Below, one piece after another: positions 1 to 8,011 of a stretch of 64,000 bases of DNA. The position numbers and the translations under genes were made by a program. Origin of the DNA: Streptomyces violaceorubidus. Lineage in GTDB: Bacteria > Actinomycetota > Actinomycetes > Streptomycetales > Streptomycetaceae. Each line of letters opens with the position of its first letter. The first letter of the stretch is position 1. Under the pieces are notes generated by a model. That model was given only the letters and a program-made list of their open reading frames with translations. It was not told where the DNA came from and did not search any database. The stretch lies in the NCBI RefSeq assembly GCF_000717995.1, contig NZ_JODM01000014.1, positions 146,960 to 210,959 on the forward strand, given 5' to 3'.

Positions 1-265
1 ACGACGTCGGTCAGGGCGAGGGCCTGGACGACGGGGTCCACCACCGGCCGGGAGCCGGGGGCGAGGTCGGAGAACACCGGGGCGGTGGCGCCGTCGCGGT
101 GGCCCACGGCCAGCAGCAGGACGTAGGTGGCGGCCTGGCACACGGACAGGCAGCCCACCGCGTGGATGAGGTTGCGGCTGGTGGCGGGCCGGTCGCCACG
201 CCCCACCGCGTGGCGCCGACGCCGGCGGCGAGGACGACGAGGGCCGCGAGGATCCAGCCGTTCAC
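1..265 (-). pseudogene. Cation/proton antiporter subunit C-like protein, frameshifted, cut by window edge
   Basis: Reading starts at GTG 265, overlapping the stop of the preceding gene by four bases (GTGA). The first 27 or so residues form a hydrophobic membrane segment (WILAALVVLAAGVGATRWG). From about position 180 the same frame becomes arginine/proline/cysteine-rich nonsense, whereas the neighbouring frame continues with a typical MnhC/NuoK-like stretch (RNLIHAVGCL, then PVVDPVVQALALTDVV just before the edge). The Pro-Val-Val-Asp-Pro-x-x-Gln-Ala-Leu-Ala-Leu-Thr signature is characteristic of Mrp/Mnh subunit C. A one-base deletion or two-base insertion near 180 would explain it. It is either a decayed gene or a sequence error, and the C-terminal part lies outside the window. 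Confidence 0.5.
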
Positions 266-444
266 CGGCCGGTCACCGCCCGCCGCGCGCCCCGGGCGAC
301 GAACGCCGCCACGGCCGAGGCGCCCGCGCCCACGGCCAGTTCGAGGGGGTCGAGGGTGCTGACGAGCACCAGCCAGAGCGCGGCGAGCGGGACCCACCAG
401 GCGGCCACCTCGGCCACGGCGAGGAGCGTCCTACGGCTCTTCAC
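262..444 (-). CDS. Small membrane protein, MnhE-like
   Basis: A 60-residue protein from GTG 444, chosen because GGAGG lies seven bases upstream; the longer open frame upstream is arginine/proline-rich shadow. One or two hydrophobic helices (VAAWWVPLAALWLVLV and LELAVGAGASAVAAFVA) joined by a Thr-Leu-Asp-Pro turn resemble the short actinobacterial version of Na+/H+ antiporter subunit E. It overlaps the following subunit-C-like gene by GTGA, so the two are translationally coupled. The family call rests on hydrophobic pattern and neighbour only. The protein is shorter than usual MnhE, so function is uncertain. Confidence 0.45.
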   Translation of the reverse strand: MKSRRTLLAVAEVAAWWVPLAALWLVLVSTLDPLELAVGAGASAVAAFVARGARRAVTGR

Positions 445-657
445 ACGCCACCTCCACGGACCGGCCCGGACCGGCGGGCCGGGCGGACACGGGACGGGTG
501 GGCAAAACGGGTGGGCGGCACGGGCGAGCCGCCCGGGCGGGCACGGCCGGGCGCGCACGACCGTTCGCGCGGGGGTCGCGCGGTTCACCGGGCATCCTCG
601 GCGGATCGGCGGGTAACCGCCTCATCACGCGGGGAAGTTGACGACTGGAGGACCGAC

Positions 658-1197
658 ATGGCTCGTGCCGCCTCACGGCCGCGTTCTTGGCCGCGCTCTC
701 GTGCCGCCAAGGCGCGGGAGGGCGACCGTCGCGAACGGCACACGCTCGCCCTGCCGTTGCGCCTGCTGGCGACGGCGTGCGCGTTCGTCTTCATGGTGGC
801 GTTCGCGGTGGTGCTGGCGCGGCTGACCCTCCAGCCCTCCCCCGCGTCCGAGGCCCTGACCCACACCAATCTGCATCCCGGCCGGTCGCTGAGGGCGTAT
901 CTGGACCAGCCGGCCCTGCGCGACGCGGTCAAACAGATCGGCGGGAACATCCTGCTCGGCGTGCCGTTCGGGGTCCTCGTCCCGGTCGTCGCCCCGCGCA
1001 CGCGCGGGGTGCTGCGCGTGCTGCTGCTGACGGCCGTGGTGATGCTGCTGGTGGAGTGCGCCCAGGGCGTGCTGGTCACCGGGCGGGCCTTCGACGTCGA
1101 CGACGTCATCCTCAACACCGGTGGGGCGCTGATCGGTTACCTGCTTCTCGGCCGGCGGATGAGCCGGACGGTGCACGCGCGCGGGGGGCGCACCTGA
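658..1197 (+). CDS. VanZ family membrane protein
   Basis: A 179-residue membrane protein. ATG 658 is preceded by GGAGG at a usable distance; the open frame upstream of it is antisense to the antiporter-like genes. After a basic N-terminus there are about four hydrophobic helices (residues ~30-55, ~100-118, ~120-140, ~155-172). The region from GGNILLGVPFGVLVP through VECAQ to DVDDVILNTGGALIGYLL matches the VanZ family core (N-x-x-L-x-x-P-x-G, E-x-x-Q, D-x-x-D-x-x-x-N-x-x-G). VanZ-like proteins have been tied to teicoplanin resistance in enterococci, but most actinobacterial members have no known role. It is divergently oriented from the antiporter-like genes and appears monocistronic. Confidence 0.8.
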   Translation: MARAASRPRSWPRSRAAKAREGDRRERHTLALPLRLLATACAFVFMVAFAVVLARLTLQPSPASEALTHTNLHPGRSLRAYLDQPALRDAVKQIGGNILLGVPFGVLVPVVAPRTRGVLRVLLLTAVVMLLVECAQGVLVTGRAFDVDDVILNTGGALIGYLLLGRRMSRTVHARGGRT

Positions 1198-1327
1198 GAG
1201 CGGGCCATCCGGTCCGTACCAAGGTATTGACCGGCCCTTATCTCACTACTTGAATAAAGAGGCGACACCTCCAACCCCCCACCTCGGTCGGCGTCTTCGC
1301 GCAAGACGTCGTACGGAAGGGAGAGCC

Positions 1328-2602
1328 GTGGCCCGCCCACGCCTGCTTCGCAGATGTCTCCTCGCCGCCGCCCTGTCCGCCGGGCTGGCCGCGTCCCTCG
1401 TGACCGGCCCCGCCCAGGCGGACCCGGACGGCTCCCGGGTCTTTCGGGCCGACGGGGCCGTCGGCGCCCCGTCCTCCGCGGCGGCCGCCGTGGCCTTCTC
1501 CGACACCTTCGACGGCCCGGCCGGCGCGGCCGTCGACTCCTCGAAGTGGCAGATCGAGACCGGCGACAACGTCAACAACCACGAACGGCAGTACTACACG
1601 TCCGGCAACAGGAACGCGGCCCTGGACGGCCAGGGCCACCTGGTCATCACCGCCCGCAAGGAGAACCCGGCCAACTACCAGTGCTGGTACGGCACCTGCC
1701 AGTACACCTCCGCCCGGCTCAACACCTCCGGGAAGTTCACGGCGCAGTACGGGCACGTCGAGGCGCGGATGAAGGTGCCGCGCGGGCAGGGCATGTGGCC
1801 GGCGTTCTGGATGCTGGGCACGCCGGTGAACTGGCCGGACTCGGGTGAGATCGACATCATGGAGAACGTCGGCTTCGAGCCCTCCACCGTGCACGGCACG
1901 ATCCACGGCCCCGGCTACTCCGGCTCGGGCGGCATAGGCGCCGGCTACACCCTGCCCGGCGGCCAGGCCTTCGCGGACGCCTTCCACACCTTCGCCGTCG
2001 ACTGGGCGCCCGACTCGATCACCTGGTCGGTGGACGGCACCGTCTACCAGCGGCGCACCCCGGCGGACCTGGGCGGGAAGCAGTGGGTGTTCAACCGGCC
2101 GTACTTCCTGATCCTGAACCTGGCGGTCGGCGGCTACTGGCCGGGCGACCCGGACGGCTCCACGACCTTCCCGCAGACCCTCGTCGTCGACCACGTCTCC
2201 GTGACGACCGGCGACTCACCGGCCGGCGGCGCGATCCGCGGCCTGGCCGGCAAGTGCGTCGACGTCGCGGCGGCGAACACCGCCAACGGCACGCCCGTAC
2301 AGCTCTACGACTGCAACGGTACGGCGGCGCAGCAGTGGACGGTGGGCTCCGACGGCACGATCCGGGCGCTCGGCAAGTGCCTGGACGTCAACGCCGGCGG
2401 CACCGCGGACGGCACGGTCGTCCAACTGTGGGACTGCAACGGCAGCGCGGCCCAGCGCTGGGTCGTCACCGCCGCGCGCGACATCGTCAATCCGCAGGCC
2501 GACAAGTGCCTCGACGTCACCGGTAGCAACGCCGCCAACGGCACCCGGCTGCAGATCTGGACCTGCACGGGCACCGCCAACCAGAAGTGGACGGTCGGCT
2601 GA
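1328..2602 (+). CDS. Secreted GH16 beta-glucanase with ricin-type lectin domain
   Basis: A 424-residue secreted enzyme. GTG 1328 follows AAGGGAGAG and begins a Sec signal peptide (Arg-rich start, hydrophobic core, cleavage after GPAQA). Residues ~55-290 form the GH16 jelly roll. The catalytic signature DSGEIDIMENVG (two Glu plus the helper Asp, about residues 172-183) is intact. A C-terminal beta-trefoil of about 125 residues carries three QxW repeats (QQWTVG, QRWVV, QKWTVG) with paired Cys and CLDV motifs, as in CBM13. GH16 enzymes with this motif hydrolyse beta-1,3 or mixed-linkage glucans, and the lectin domain probably anchors the enzyme to polysaccharide. Exact substrate cannot be read from sequence. 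It appears monocistronic. Confidence 0.9.
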   Translation: MARPRLLRRCLLAAALSAGLAASLVTGPAQADPDGSRVFRADGAVGAPSSAAAAVAFSDTFDGPAGAAVDSSKWQIETGDNVNNHERQYYTSGNRNAALDGQGHLVITARKENPANYQCWYGTCQYTSARLNTSGKFTAQYGHVEARMKVPRGQGMWPAFWMLGTPVNWPDSGEIDIMENVGFEPSTVHGTIHGPGYSGSGGIGAGYTLPGGQAFADAFHTFAVDWAPDSITWSVDGTVYQRRTPADLGGKQWVFNRPYFLILNLAVGGYWPGDPDGSTTFPQTLVVDHVSVTTGDSPAGGAIRGLAGKCVDVAAANTANGTPVQLYDCNGTAAQQWTVGSDGTIRALGKCLDVNAGGTADGTVVQLWDCNGSAAQRWVVTAARDIVNPQADKCLDVTGSNAANGTRLQIWTCTGTANQKWTVG

Positions 2603-2632
2603 GGCACCGGGCGGGGCGGCCCGGGACGCGTC

Positions 2633-2869
2633 CTAGTGCGTGGTCCAGGTGAACTTGTCCCCGCCCACCCAGCGGACGACCTCCGGGTCGTCGAGGTCGT
2701 GGACGGTGATGCCGAAGGCGGCGGCGGCCTCCAGTACGTCGGTGACGGCCCTGGCCTCACCGACCACCTGGCCGTCGATCTGCACGATCCGGAACGGGGG
2801 CGGGCCCGGGTCCACCCCGTACACGAGGATCCGCGGACTGCCGATGTGCGGGCTGTCGATCTCGGTCAT
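2633..2869 (-). CDS. Conserved hypothetical protein, 78 residues
   Basis: A short soluble protein, slightly acidic, with the segments RILVYGVDPGPPPFRIVQID and VGEARAVTDVLEAAAAFGI. It has no signal peptide, membrane helix or metal-binding motif. It is convergent with the GH16 gene (31 bases apart) and divergent from the PHP gene. The start ATG 2869 has only a weak ribosome site (AGG), so the true start could differ. Codon use (strong third-position GC) supports a real gene. The beta-strand-rich composition suggests a small alpha/beta domain. I do not recognise its function. Confidence 0.6.
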   Translation of the reverse strand: MTEIDSPHIGSPRILVYGVDPGPPPFRIVQIDGQVVGEARAVTDVLEAAAAFGITVHDLDDPEVVRWVGGDKFTWTTH

Positions 2870-3030
2870 GCCTAGAGGGTAGGCCGCAACCCGCGGGAGC
2901 GAGGACCCGGACCCGGGCCGGAAACGGGCACGACCGCCCGGTTCGTGGTGCGGGTCCCGGTGCTCTGGGGAACCCTGGACATGCCGGTGGAGGCCGGTGG
3001 GGCCGGTGGAGGCGGCACGAGGAGGTGGCG

Positions 3031-4044
3031 ATGGACCCCGTCGAGGCGCTGGAGCGGATCGCGTTCCTCCTGGAGCGGGCCCAGGCCCCGACCTACCGTG
3101 TCCGTGCCTTCCGCACCGCGGCAGGGGTGCTCGGCGGGCTGCCGGCCGCCGAGCTGCGCGAGCGGGCGGGATCCCTGGAGTCGCTCAAGGGCGTGGGGCC
3201 CAAGACGGCGCAGGTGGCGCGCGAGGCGCTGGACGGCCAGGTGCCCGGCTACCTCGCCAAGCTGGAGAGCGAGGCGGACACCCCGCTCGCCCGGGGCGGT
3301 GAACGGCTGCGGAAGCTGCTGCGCGGCGACTGCCACCTGCACTCGGACTGGTCCGACGGCGGCAGCCCGATCGAGGAGATGGGGCGGACGGCGGCGGCGC
3401 TCGGGCACGAGTGGGCGGCCCTGACCGACCACTCGCCGCGGCTGACGGTGGCCCGCGGCCTCTCCCCCGCTCGGCTGCGCGAGCAGTTGGACGTGGTGGC
3501 GGAGCTCAACGCCACCTGGGCCCCGTTCCGGCTGCTGACCGGCATCGAGTGCGACATCCTCGACGACGGCTCGCTCGACCAGGAGCCGGAGCTGCTGGAG
3601 CGGCTCGACGTGGTGGTCGTGTCCGTGCACTCCAAGCTGCGGATGGACGCCCGCTCGATGACCCGGCGGATGGTGACCGCCGTCCGCGATCCGCACGCCG
3701 ACGTGCTCGGGCACTGCACCGGGCGGCTGCTGACCGGGCGGGGACGGCCGGAGTCGCAGTTCGACGCGGACGAGGTCTTCGCCGCCTGCGCCGAGTCCGG
3801 CACGGCCGTGGAGATCAACAGCCGCCCGGAGCGGCTGGACCCGCCGCGGCGGCTGCTGCGCCGGGCGGTGGCGGCCGGCGTGCTGTTCTCCGTCGACACC
3901 GACGCGCACGCGCCCGGTCAGCTGGACTGGCAGATCCACGGGTGCGCGCGGGCCGAGGAGTGCGGGGTGCCCCCGGAGCGCGTGGTCACCACCTGGTCCC
4001 TCGAGGAGCTGCTGGCCTGGACGCGTGAGGGCCGTACACCCTGA
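3031..4044 (+). CDS. PHP-domain phosphoesterase with N-terminal helix-hairpin-helix
   Basis: A 337-residue protein. ATG 3031 is preferred over GTG 3025 because AGGAGG lies at 3020-3025. Residues ~1-75 form a helix-hairpin-helix region (ESLKGVGPKTAQVA) like the N-terminal domain of family X DNA polymerases. Residues ~95-337 form a PHP domain with the metal-binding set HLHSDWSDG, TDHS, GIECDI, SVHSK, GHCTG and DTDAH. Bacterial PolX joins the same HhH and PHP modules around a polymerase core, which is absent here. A nucleic-acid-related 3'-phosphoesterase or nuclease role is therefore plausible, but a histidinol-phosphatase-like role is not excluded. Immediate neighbours give no pathway clue. 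Confidence 0.85.
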   Translation: MDPVEALERIAFLLERAQAPTYRVRAFRTAAGVLGGLPAAELRERAGSLESLKGVGPKTAQVAREALDGQVPGYLAKLESEADTPLARGGERLRKLLRGDCHLHSDWSDGGSPIEEMGRTAAALGHEWAALTDHSPRLTVARGLSPARLREQLDVVAELNATWAPFRLLTGIECDILDDGSLDQEPELLERLDVVVVSVHSKLRMDARSMTRRMVTAVRDPHADVLGHCTGRLLTGRGRPESQFDADEVFAACAESGTAVEINSRPERLDPPRRLLRRAVAAGVLFSVDTDAHAPGQLDWQIHGCARAEECGVPPERVVTTWSLEELLAWTREGRTP

Positions 4045-4137
4045 GAGGGGTGCACCGTCCGGAGTGACGGACCGCTGACGTGGTACCCGCCCGCCGATCC
4101 ACAGTCCGCGGATCACGGACCACGGAAGGGACAGTGC

Positions 4138-4794
4138 ATGGAACGGGCGGCCGTGTTCGACGTCGACGGAACCCTCGTCGACACCAATCACCTGCATGTG
4201 ACGACCTGGTGGGAGGCGTTCCGGCAGGCCGGGCACCGGGTGCCCATGCACGCCGTCCACCGGGCCGTGGGCCTCGCCTCGGGCGACCTCGTCGCACGGC
4301 TGCTCGGCGAGGACCGGGACAAGGACCGGGACGCGGAACTGAGCGCCGCCCACAAGGCACTCTACGGCCAGTACTTCGACCGGCTTCCGGCGCTGCCGGG
4401 CGCCGGGGAACTGCTGCGCCGGCTGGCCGGGGACGGCTGGACGGTGGTACTGGCCACCTCCGCGGGCGGGGCGGAGCTGGGCGCGCTGCGGCGGGCGATC
4501 GACGCGGACGACGCGATCACCGCCACCGCGAGCGCCGACGACGTGGACGCGGGCAAACCGGCACCGGAGCCGGTCGAGCACGCGCTGGAGCTGGCCGGGG
4601 TCCCGGCCGAGCGGGCCGTCTTCGTCGGCGACACCGTCTGGGACATGCGTGCGGGCAGCCGGGCCGGGGTGCGCTGCGTGGGCGTGCTGTGCGGCGGCCT
4701 GCCCCGCGCCGACCTGGAGGAGGCGGGCGCGGAGGCGGTCTACGCCGACCCGGCCGACCTGCTGGCCTCCCTGGGCGGGAGCCCGCTGGCATGA
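4138..4794 (+). CDS. HAD-superfamily hydrolase (phosphatase-like)
   Basis: A 218-residue cytoplasmic enzyme with all four HAD motifs. Motif I is DVDGTL with nucleophile Asp8 and acid Asp10; motif II lies in LATSAGG; the motif III lysine is in DAGKPAPEP; motif IV is FVGDTVWD. The helical cap after motif I (residues ~15-85) classes it with beta-phosphoglucomutase/phosphoglycolate-phosphatase-like members. GGAAGGG precedes ATG 4138. It lies 93 bases after the PHP gene on the same strand and 79 bases before the FUSC gene. Substrate is not predictable from sequence; a sugar phosphate is the common choice in this subgroup. Confidence 0.85.
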   Translation: MERAAVFDVDGTLVDTNHLHVTTWWEAFRQAGHRVPMHAVHRAVGLASGDLVARLLGEDRDKDRDAELSAAHKALYGQYFDRLPALPGAGELLRRLAGDGWTVVLATSAGGAELGALRRAIDADDAITATASADDVDAGKPAPEPVEHALELAGVPAERAVFVGDTVWDMRAGSRAGVRCVGVLCGGLPRADLEEAGAEAVYADPADLLASLGGSPLA

Positions 4795-4873
4795 GCGACC
4801 GGTCCGCACCCCTCACCGCCTACGTCCCCCGCTTCGAGACGGGTCCGCAGGTCACGCGGGCACCCGGTACCGC

Positions 4874-6140
4874 ATGAGCGCTGTGGCACACACCCTCCGG
4901 GAGGCACTGAGGGGTCGGCGGCCCCTGGCCGCGGTGTGGTGGGAGGCGTGCGCCGTCGGACGGGCCGCGCGGGCCGCCTGGCGGGGACCGGGACGGGAGC
5001 GCGACCTGGTCGTGCAGTCGCTGAAGGCCGCGGGCGCGGCGCTGATCGCCTGGGCCGTGGCGGGCGTGTGGCTGGACGATCCGATGGCGTTGATGGCCCC
5101 GTGGGTGGCGCTCGTCCTGGTGCAGGCCACCGTCTACAGCTCGGTGCGGCAGGCCGGGCAGCAGTTCGCGGCGATCTGCGTCGGGGCGCTGCTGGCATCG
5201 GCGGCGCAGGCGATCACGGACGACAACACGGGGGCGCTGGTGCTGTCCCTGCCGGTGCTGATGCTCGCCGCGAACTGGTCCCGCTTCGGCCGGCAGGGCA
5301 TCTACGCGGCCACCACGGCGGTGTTCGTCCTGGCATCCGGCACCGCGGTGTCGGCCGGCGCGGTCGGTCACCGGGTGGGACAGGCGGCGCTCGGAGCGGT
5401 CATCGGCGGTCAACGCCCTGGTGCTGCCCCCGATCCATCTGCGGGACGTACGGGAGAACCTCGCGGCGCTGGCCCGCGAGGCGGGTGACCTGCTGCACTC
5501 CGTCGCCGCCGACCTGCGGGAGACCCGGTGGGACGCGCAGAGCGCGGCCGACTGGTCCCGGCAGGCCGCGTGGCTGGAGCGGCGGCTGGACGCGCTGTAC
5601 TCCGCGCGGTCGTGGAGCCGGGAGAGCCTGCGCCTGACCTCGGGCCCGCTGCGCCGGCTGCACCGCGGGCCCACGGTCGTGCCGCCGGAGGACGAGGACC
5701 AGCGGTGGAGCCGGGTCACCGGCAGCCTCACCGCGCTGACCCGGTCCCTGGCCGTGGCGGCCGACGAGCACCGTACGCCGGTGCCTCCCGAGGGGCCGGT
5801 CCTCGACCTGTACGCACGCCTGCTGCGGCTGATCGGCGACGCCTGCCACACCGAGGCGCGCGAGCTGGTGGGCGAGCGGGCGGACACCGATCCGGCGGAG
5901 GCCACCGGGGCGAGCATGGAGGAACTGCACCGGCGGTTGCAGGAGGGGCTGCGCGAGCAGGCCGGACACGGCGCCGGGCGGACGGCGGTGCTCGGTGCCC
6001 TTCTGTTGCAGGCGGAGAACCTGTGGGCCGAGATCGTGCCCGAGCCCCACACGTCCCACGAGACCCGTGAACCCCACGAGTCCAACGAGACCCGTGAGTC
6101 CAACGAGTCCCGTGAGTCCAACGAACCCGTCGAACAGTGA
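4874..6140 (+). pseudogene. FUSC/aromatic-acid-exporter-family membrane protein, frameshifted
   Basis: The first part (ATG 4874 to about 5407, 178 residues) has an Arg-rich cytosolic start and several membrane helices (AAGAALIAWAVAGVWL, MALMAPWVALVLVQAT, VLSLPVLMLAANW). In that frame the text turns to Pro/Gly/Arg nonsense after GAVIGG. The next frame resumes the family motif at 5409 (VNALVLPPIHLRDVRENL) and runs with good codon use to the stop at 6140 as a helical cytosolic domain. The intact paralogue at 10096-11352 shows the continuous version (GAIVGLVFNLILAPP). One extra or two missing bases near 5408 break the gene. The C-terminus ends in a repetitive Glu/Ser/Asn/Arg tail. Intact, it would be an efflux-type protein. 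Confidence 0.75.
6052..6135 (+). repeat. Short tandem repeats encoding a Glu-Ser-Asn-Glu/Arg tail
   Basis: The 3' end of the FUSC gene consists of imperfect tandem copies of a roughly 12-15 base unit built from CACGAG, GAGTCCAACGAG and ACCCGTGAG. They encode alternating HE, ESNE, TRE and SRE tripeptides or tetrapeptides immediately before the stop codon. The unit length keeps the frame, so copy number can change without a frameshift. The tail is very hydrophilic and would lie in the cytosol. Confidence 0.7.
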
Positions 6141-6497
6141 CGCACATCACCCCAAACCACAACAGACGGTGGAACACCGGCCGGTCGTTCGCCGTTGAAC
6201 AGACCGTGGGTACGGATGGGACAGTGTCCCCGGGCCTCACCTATTGCCCACAGGGACGATCGTTCGGCTGAAGCCCTGTGGAGCCTTTCGCCGAGAGGCG
6301 ACCGCCATCCGTATCCGCCCCGAGCCGCCCCGGCCGTGATTCCCCCGTCGCGGTCGGGGCTTCCCCATGCCCGCACGGTCCGGGCCCGCACGGTCCATGC
6401 CCGCAAGGCACCGAGCCCGCCCACTTCGCGCGTGCCTTTCCCGGGCGGCGGGTACCCGGTGCTCCCCGCACGGAGGAACGGCCGAGAGGAGCGCAGG
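6141..6497 (+). other. Gene-free interval upstream of the epimerase gene
   Basis: A stretch of 357 bases without a convincing gene. An open frame reaching back to 6195 is in phase with the epimerase, but the codons before GTG 6498 have poor family character. The segment around 6141-6215 is comparatively AT-rich for this genome and is the likeliest place for a promoter. Near 6360-6400 there are two nearly adjacent copies of a 13-base sequence, GCCCGCACGGTCC. No terminator hairpin with a T run is evident after the FUSC gene. Confidence 0.5.
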
Positions 6498-7529
6498 GTG
6501 AGCAGCGCAACGGGCAGCAGGATCGTGGTCACCGGTGCCACGGGCAACGTGGGCACCAGCGTGGTGCGGCTTCTCTCCGAGGACCCGGAGGTGGGATCCG
6601 TACTCGGGCTGGCCCGGCGGATCCCCGACTGGTCGCCCGCGAAGACGGAGTGGGCGGCGGTGGACCTGGCCTCCGAGCAGACCGACCTGACCGGCCACCT
6701 CGCCGGCGCCGACGCCGTGGTCCATCTGGCCTGGGCCTTCCAGCCGACGCACGACCCGGCGACGACCTGGCGCACGAACGTCCTCGGCTCCATCTGGGTC
6801 TTCGAGGCGGTGGCCGCGGCCGGGGTGCCGGCTCTGGTGCACGCCTCCTCGGTCGGCGCGTACTCGCCGGGGCCGAAGAACCACGCGGTCGACGAGTCGT
6901 GGCCGACGCACGGCTGGCCGGATGCCGCGTACTGCCGGGAGAAGGCGTACCTGGAACGGACGCTGGACATCTTCGAACGCGACCACCCGGGGATCAGGGT
7001 GGTGCGGATGCGGCCGGCCTTTCTCTTCAAGCGGGAGTCGGCCAGCGAGCAGCGCCGGATCTTCGGCGGCCGGTTCCTGCCGGGTCCGGCGGCGCGTCCG
7101 GAGCTGCTCCCGTTCCTGCCGGACGTCCCCGGTCTGCGGGTGCAGGCCCTGCACACGGACGACGCCGCCCGCGCCTACCGGCTGGCGGTGCGTTCCGAGG
7201 AGGCGCGGGGCGCGTTCAACCTCGCGGCCGAGCCGCCGGTGGACGCCGAGCTGCTGGGCGAACTGATCGGGGTGCGCCCGGTCCGGCTCCCCCGTACCGC
7301 GGCCCGCTCGGCGGTCGCCGCCGCCTGGGGCATGCGCCTGCTGCCCGCCTCGCCGCACCTGTTCGACGCGGTGCTGCGGCTGCCGCTCATGGACTGCACC
7401 CGGGCGCGGGTCGAGCTGGGCTGGCACGCCACGCGCACGGCCACGGAGGTGCTGGAGGAGTTCCTGCACGGTCTGCGGCAGGGCGCGGGGGCGGACACGG
7501 AGCCGATGCGCGGGCGCAAGGTGGGCTGA
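6498..7529 (+). CDS. NAD-dependent epimerase/dehydratase (extended SDR)
   Basis: A 343-residue protein. GTG 6498 is selected because GAGAGGAG lies just upstream and the Rossmann fold starts right after it. The NAD(P)-binding motif GATGNVG is at about residues 11-17. The catalytic tyrosine and lysine are in YCREK, preceded by an HASSVGAYS serine region, so the Ser-Tyr-Lys triad is present. Length and motif spacing fit extended short-chain dehydrogenases that act on nucleotide sugars or similar substrates. The nearest genes give no pathway link, so substrate is open. A perfect inverted repeat directly after the stop should end the transcript. Confidence 0.85.
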   Translation: MSSATGSRIVVTGATGNVGTSVVRLLSEDPEVGSVLGLARRIPDWSPAKTEWAAVDLASEQTDLTGHLAGADAVVHLAWAFQPTHDPATTWRTNVLGSIWVFEAVAAAGVPALVHASSVGAYSPGPKNHAVDESWPTHGWPDAAYCREKAYLERTLDIFERDHPGIRVVRMRPAFLFKRESASEQRRIFGGRFLPGPAARPELLPFLPDVPGLRVQALHTDDAARAYRLAVRSEEARGAFNLAAEPPVDAELLGELIGVRPVRLPRTAARSAVAAAWGMRLLPASPHLFDAVLRLPLMDCTRARVELGWHATRTATEVLEEFLHGLRQGAGADTEPMRGRKVG

Positions 7530-7530
7530 G

Positions 7531-7563
7531 CGCTCACGCGTGGCCGAGCGCCACGCGTGAGCG
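7531..7563. terminator. Perfect 14-bp inverted repeat, bidirectional terminator
   Basis: The left arm 7531-7544 and right arm 7550-7563 are exact reverse complements (CGCTCACGCGTGGC), separated by a five-base loop (7545-7549). It starts directly after the epimerase stop and lies between convergent genes, so it can serve both strands. There is no T run, as is usual for high-GC actinomycete terminators. Confidence 0.8.
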
Positions 7564-7592
7564 ACGTCGGCGCCCCTGACCGGATCGCCTGT

Positions 7593-7901
7593 TCAGCCGG
7601 AGGACTCGTCGGGCACCGGGTGCTCGGGGTGCACGGCGCCCGAGTGCGGAGCGCCCTGCCGTCCCGTTCCCGCCTCGTCGGTGTCGGGTACGTCGGTCGC
7701 GGGTCCGCTCTCCGCGTCACCGGCGCTCTCCTCGTCGTCCTCGGAGCGTTCGCCGTCCAGGCCCTGCCGGTGCTCGCGCTGCTCGCGGGTGGGCGAGGCG
7801 GCCTCCCAGGGGTCGTCGTGGTCCCCGGCCTGCTGGTCCGGCATGTCGCGGGGGACGGGGGCACCGTCCTCCCCCGGTCCTGCGTGGCGGTGGTCGGACA
7901 C
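7593..7901 (-). CDS. Small acidic hydrophilic protein of unknown function
   Basis: A 102-residue protein from GTG 7901, which has an excellent ribosome site (GGAAGGAG, spacing about seven). Asp, Glu, Gly and Pro dominate; segments such as SEDDEESAGDAES and DVPDTDEAGTG suggest intrinsic disorder. It has no hydrophobic core, signal peptide or known motif. A longer upstream frame exists but overlaps the ROK gene antisense and has shadow-like composition. Similar small acidic proteins are common in streptomycetes and uncharacterised. It is convergent with the epimerase. Confidence 0.6.
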   Translation of the reverse strand: MSDHRHAGPGEDGAPVPRDMPDQQAGDHDDPWEAASPTREQREHRQGLDGERSEDDEESAGDAESGPATDVPDTDEAGTGRQGAPHSGAVHPEHPVPDESSG

Positions 7902-8011
7902 GGCGCGCTCCTTCCCGCGGCTGTCTCGGTCTCCGGTCGCCCGACGGTCGTACGGGATCGCCCGACGTCGTCGGAGCGGCGTCGGGTACCTCCTGCGCGG
8001 GCGGTGAAACC

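Noticed and set aside
5400..5424. Programmed frameshift in the FUSC gene
   Set aside because: No slippery heptamer or downstream pseudoknot-like structure is evident, and the paralogue is read continuously.
6360..6405. Repeated GCCCGCACGGTCC text as possible CRISPR or array
   Set aside because: Only two nearly adjacent copies of about 13 bases with no regular spacer; likely chance in a GC-rich leader.
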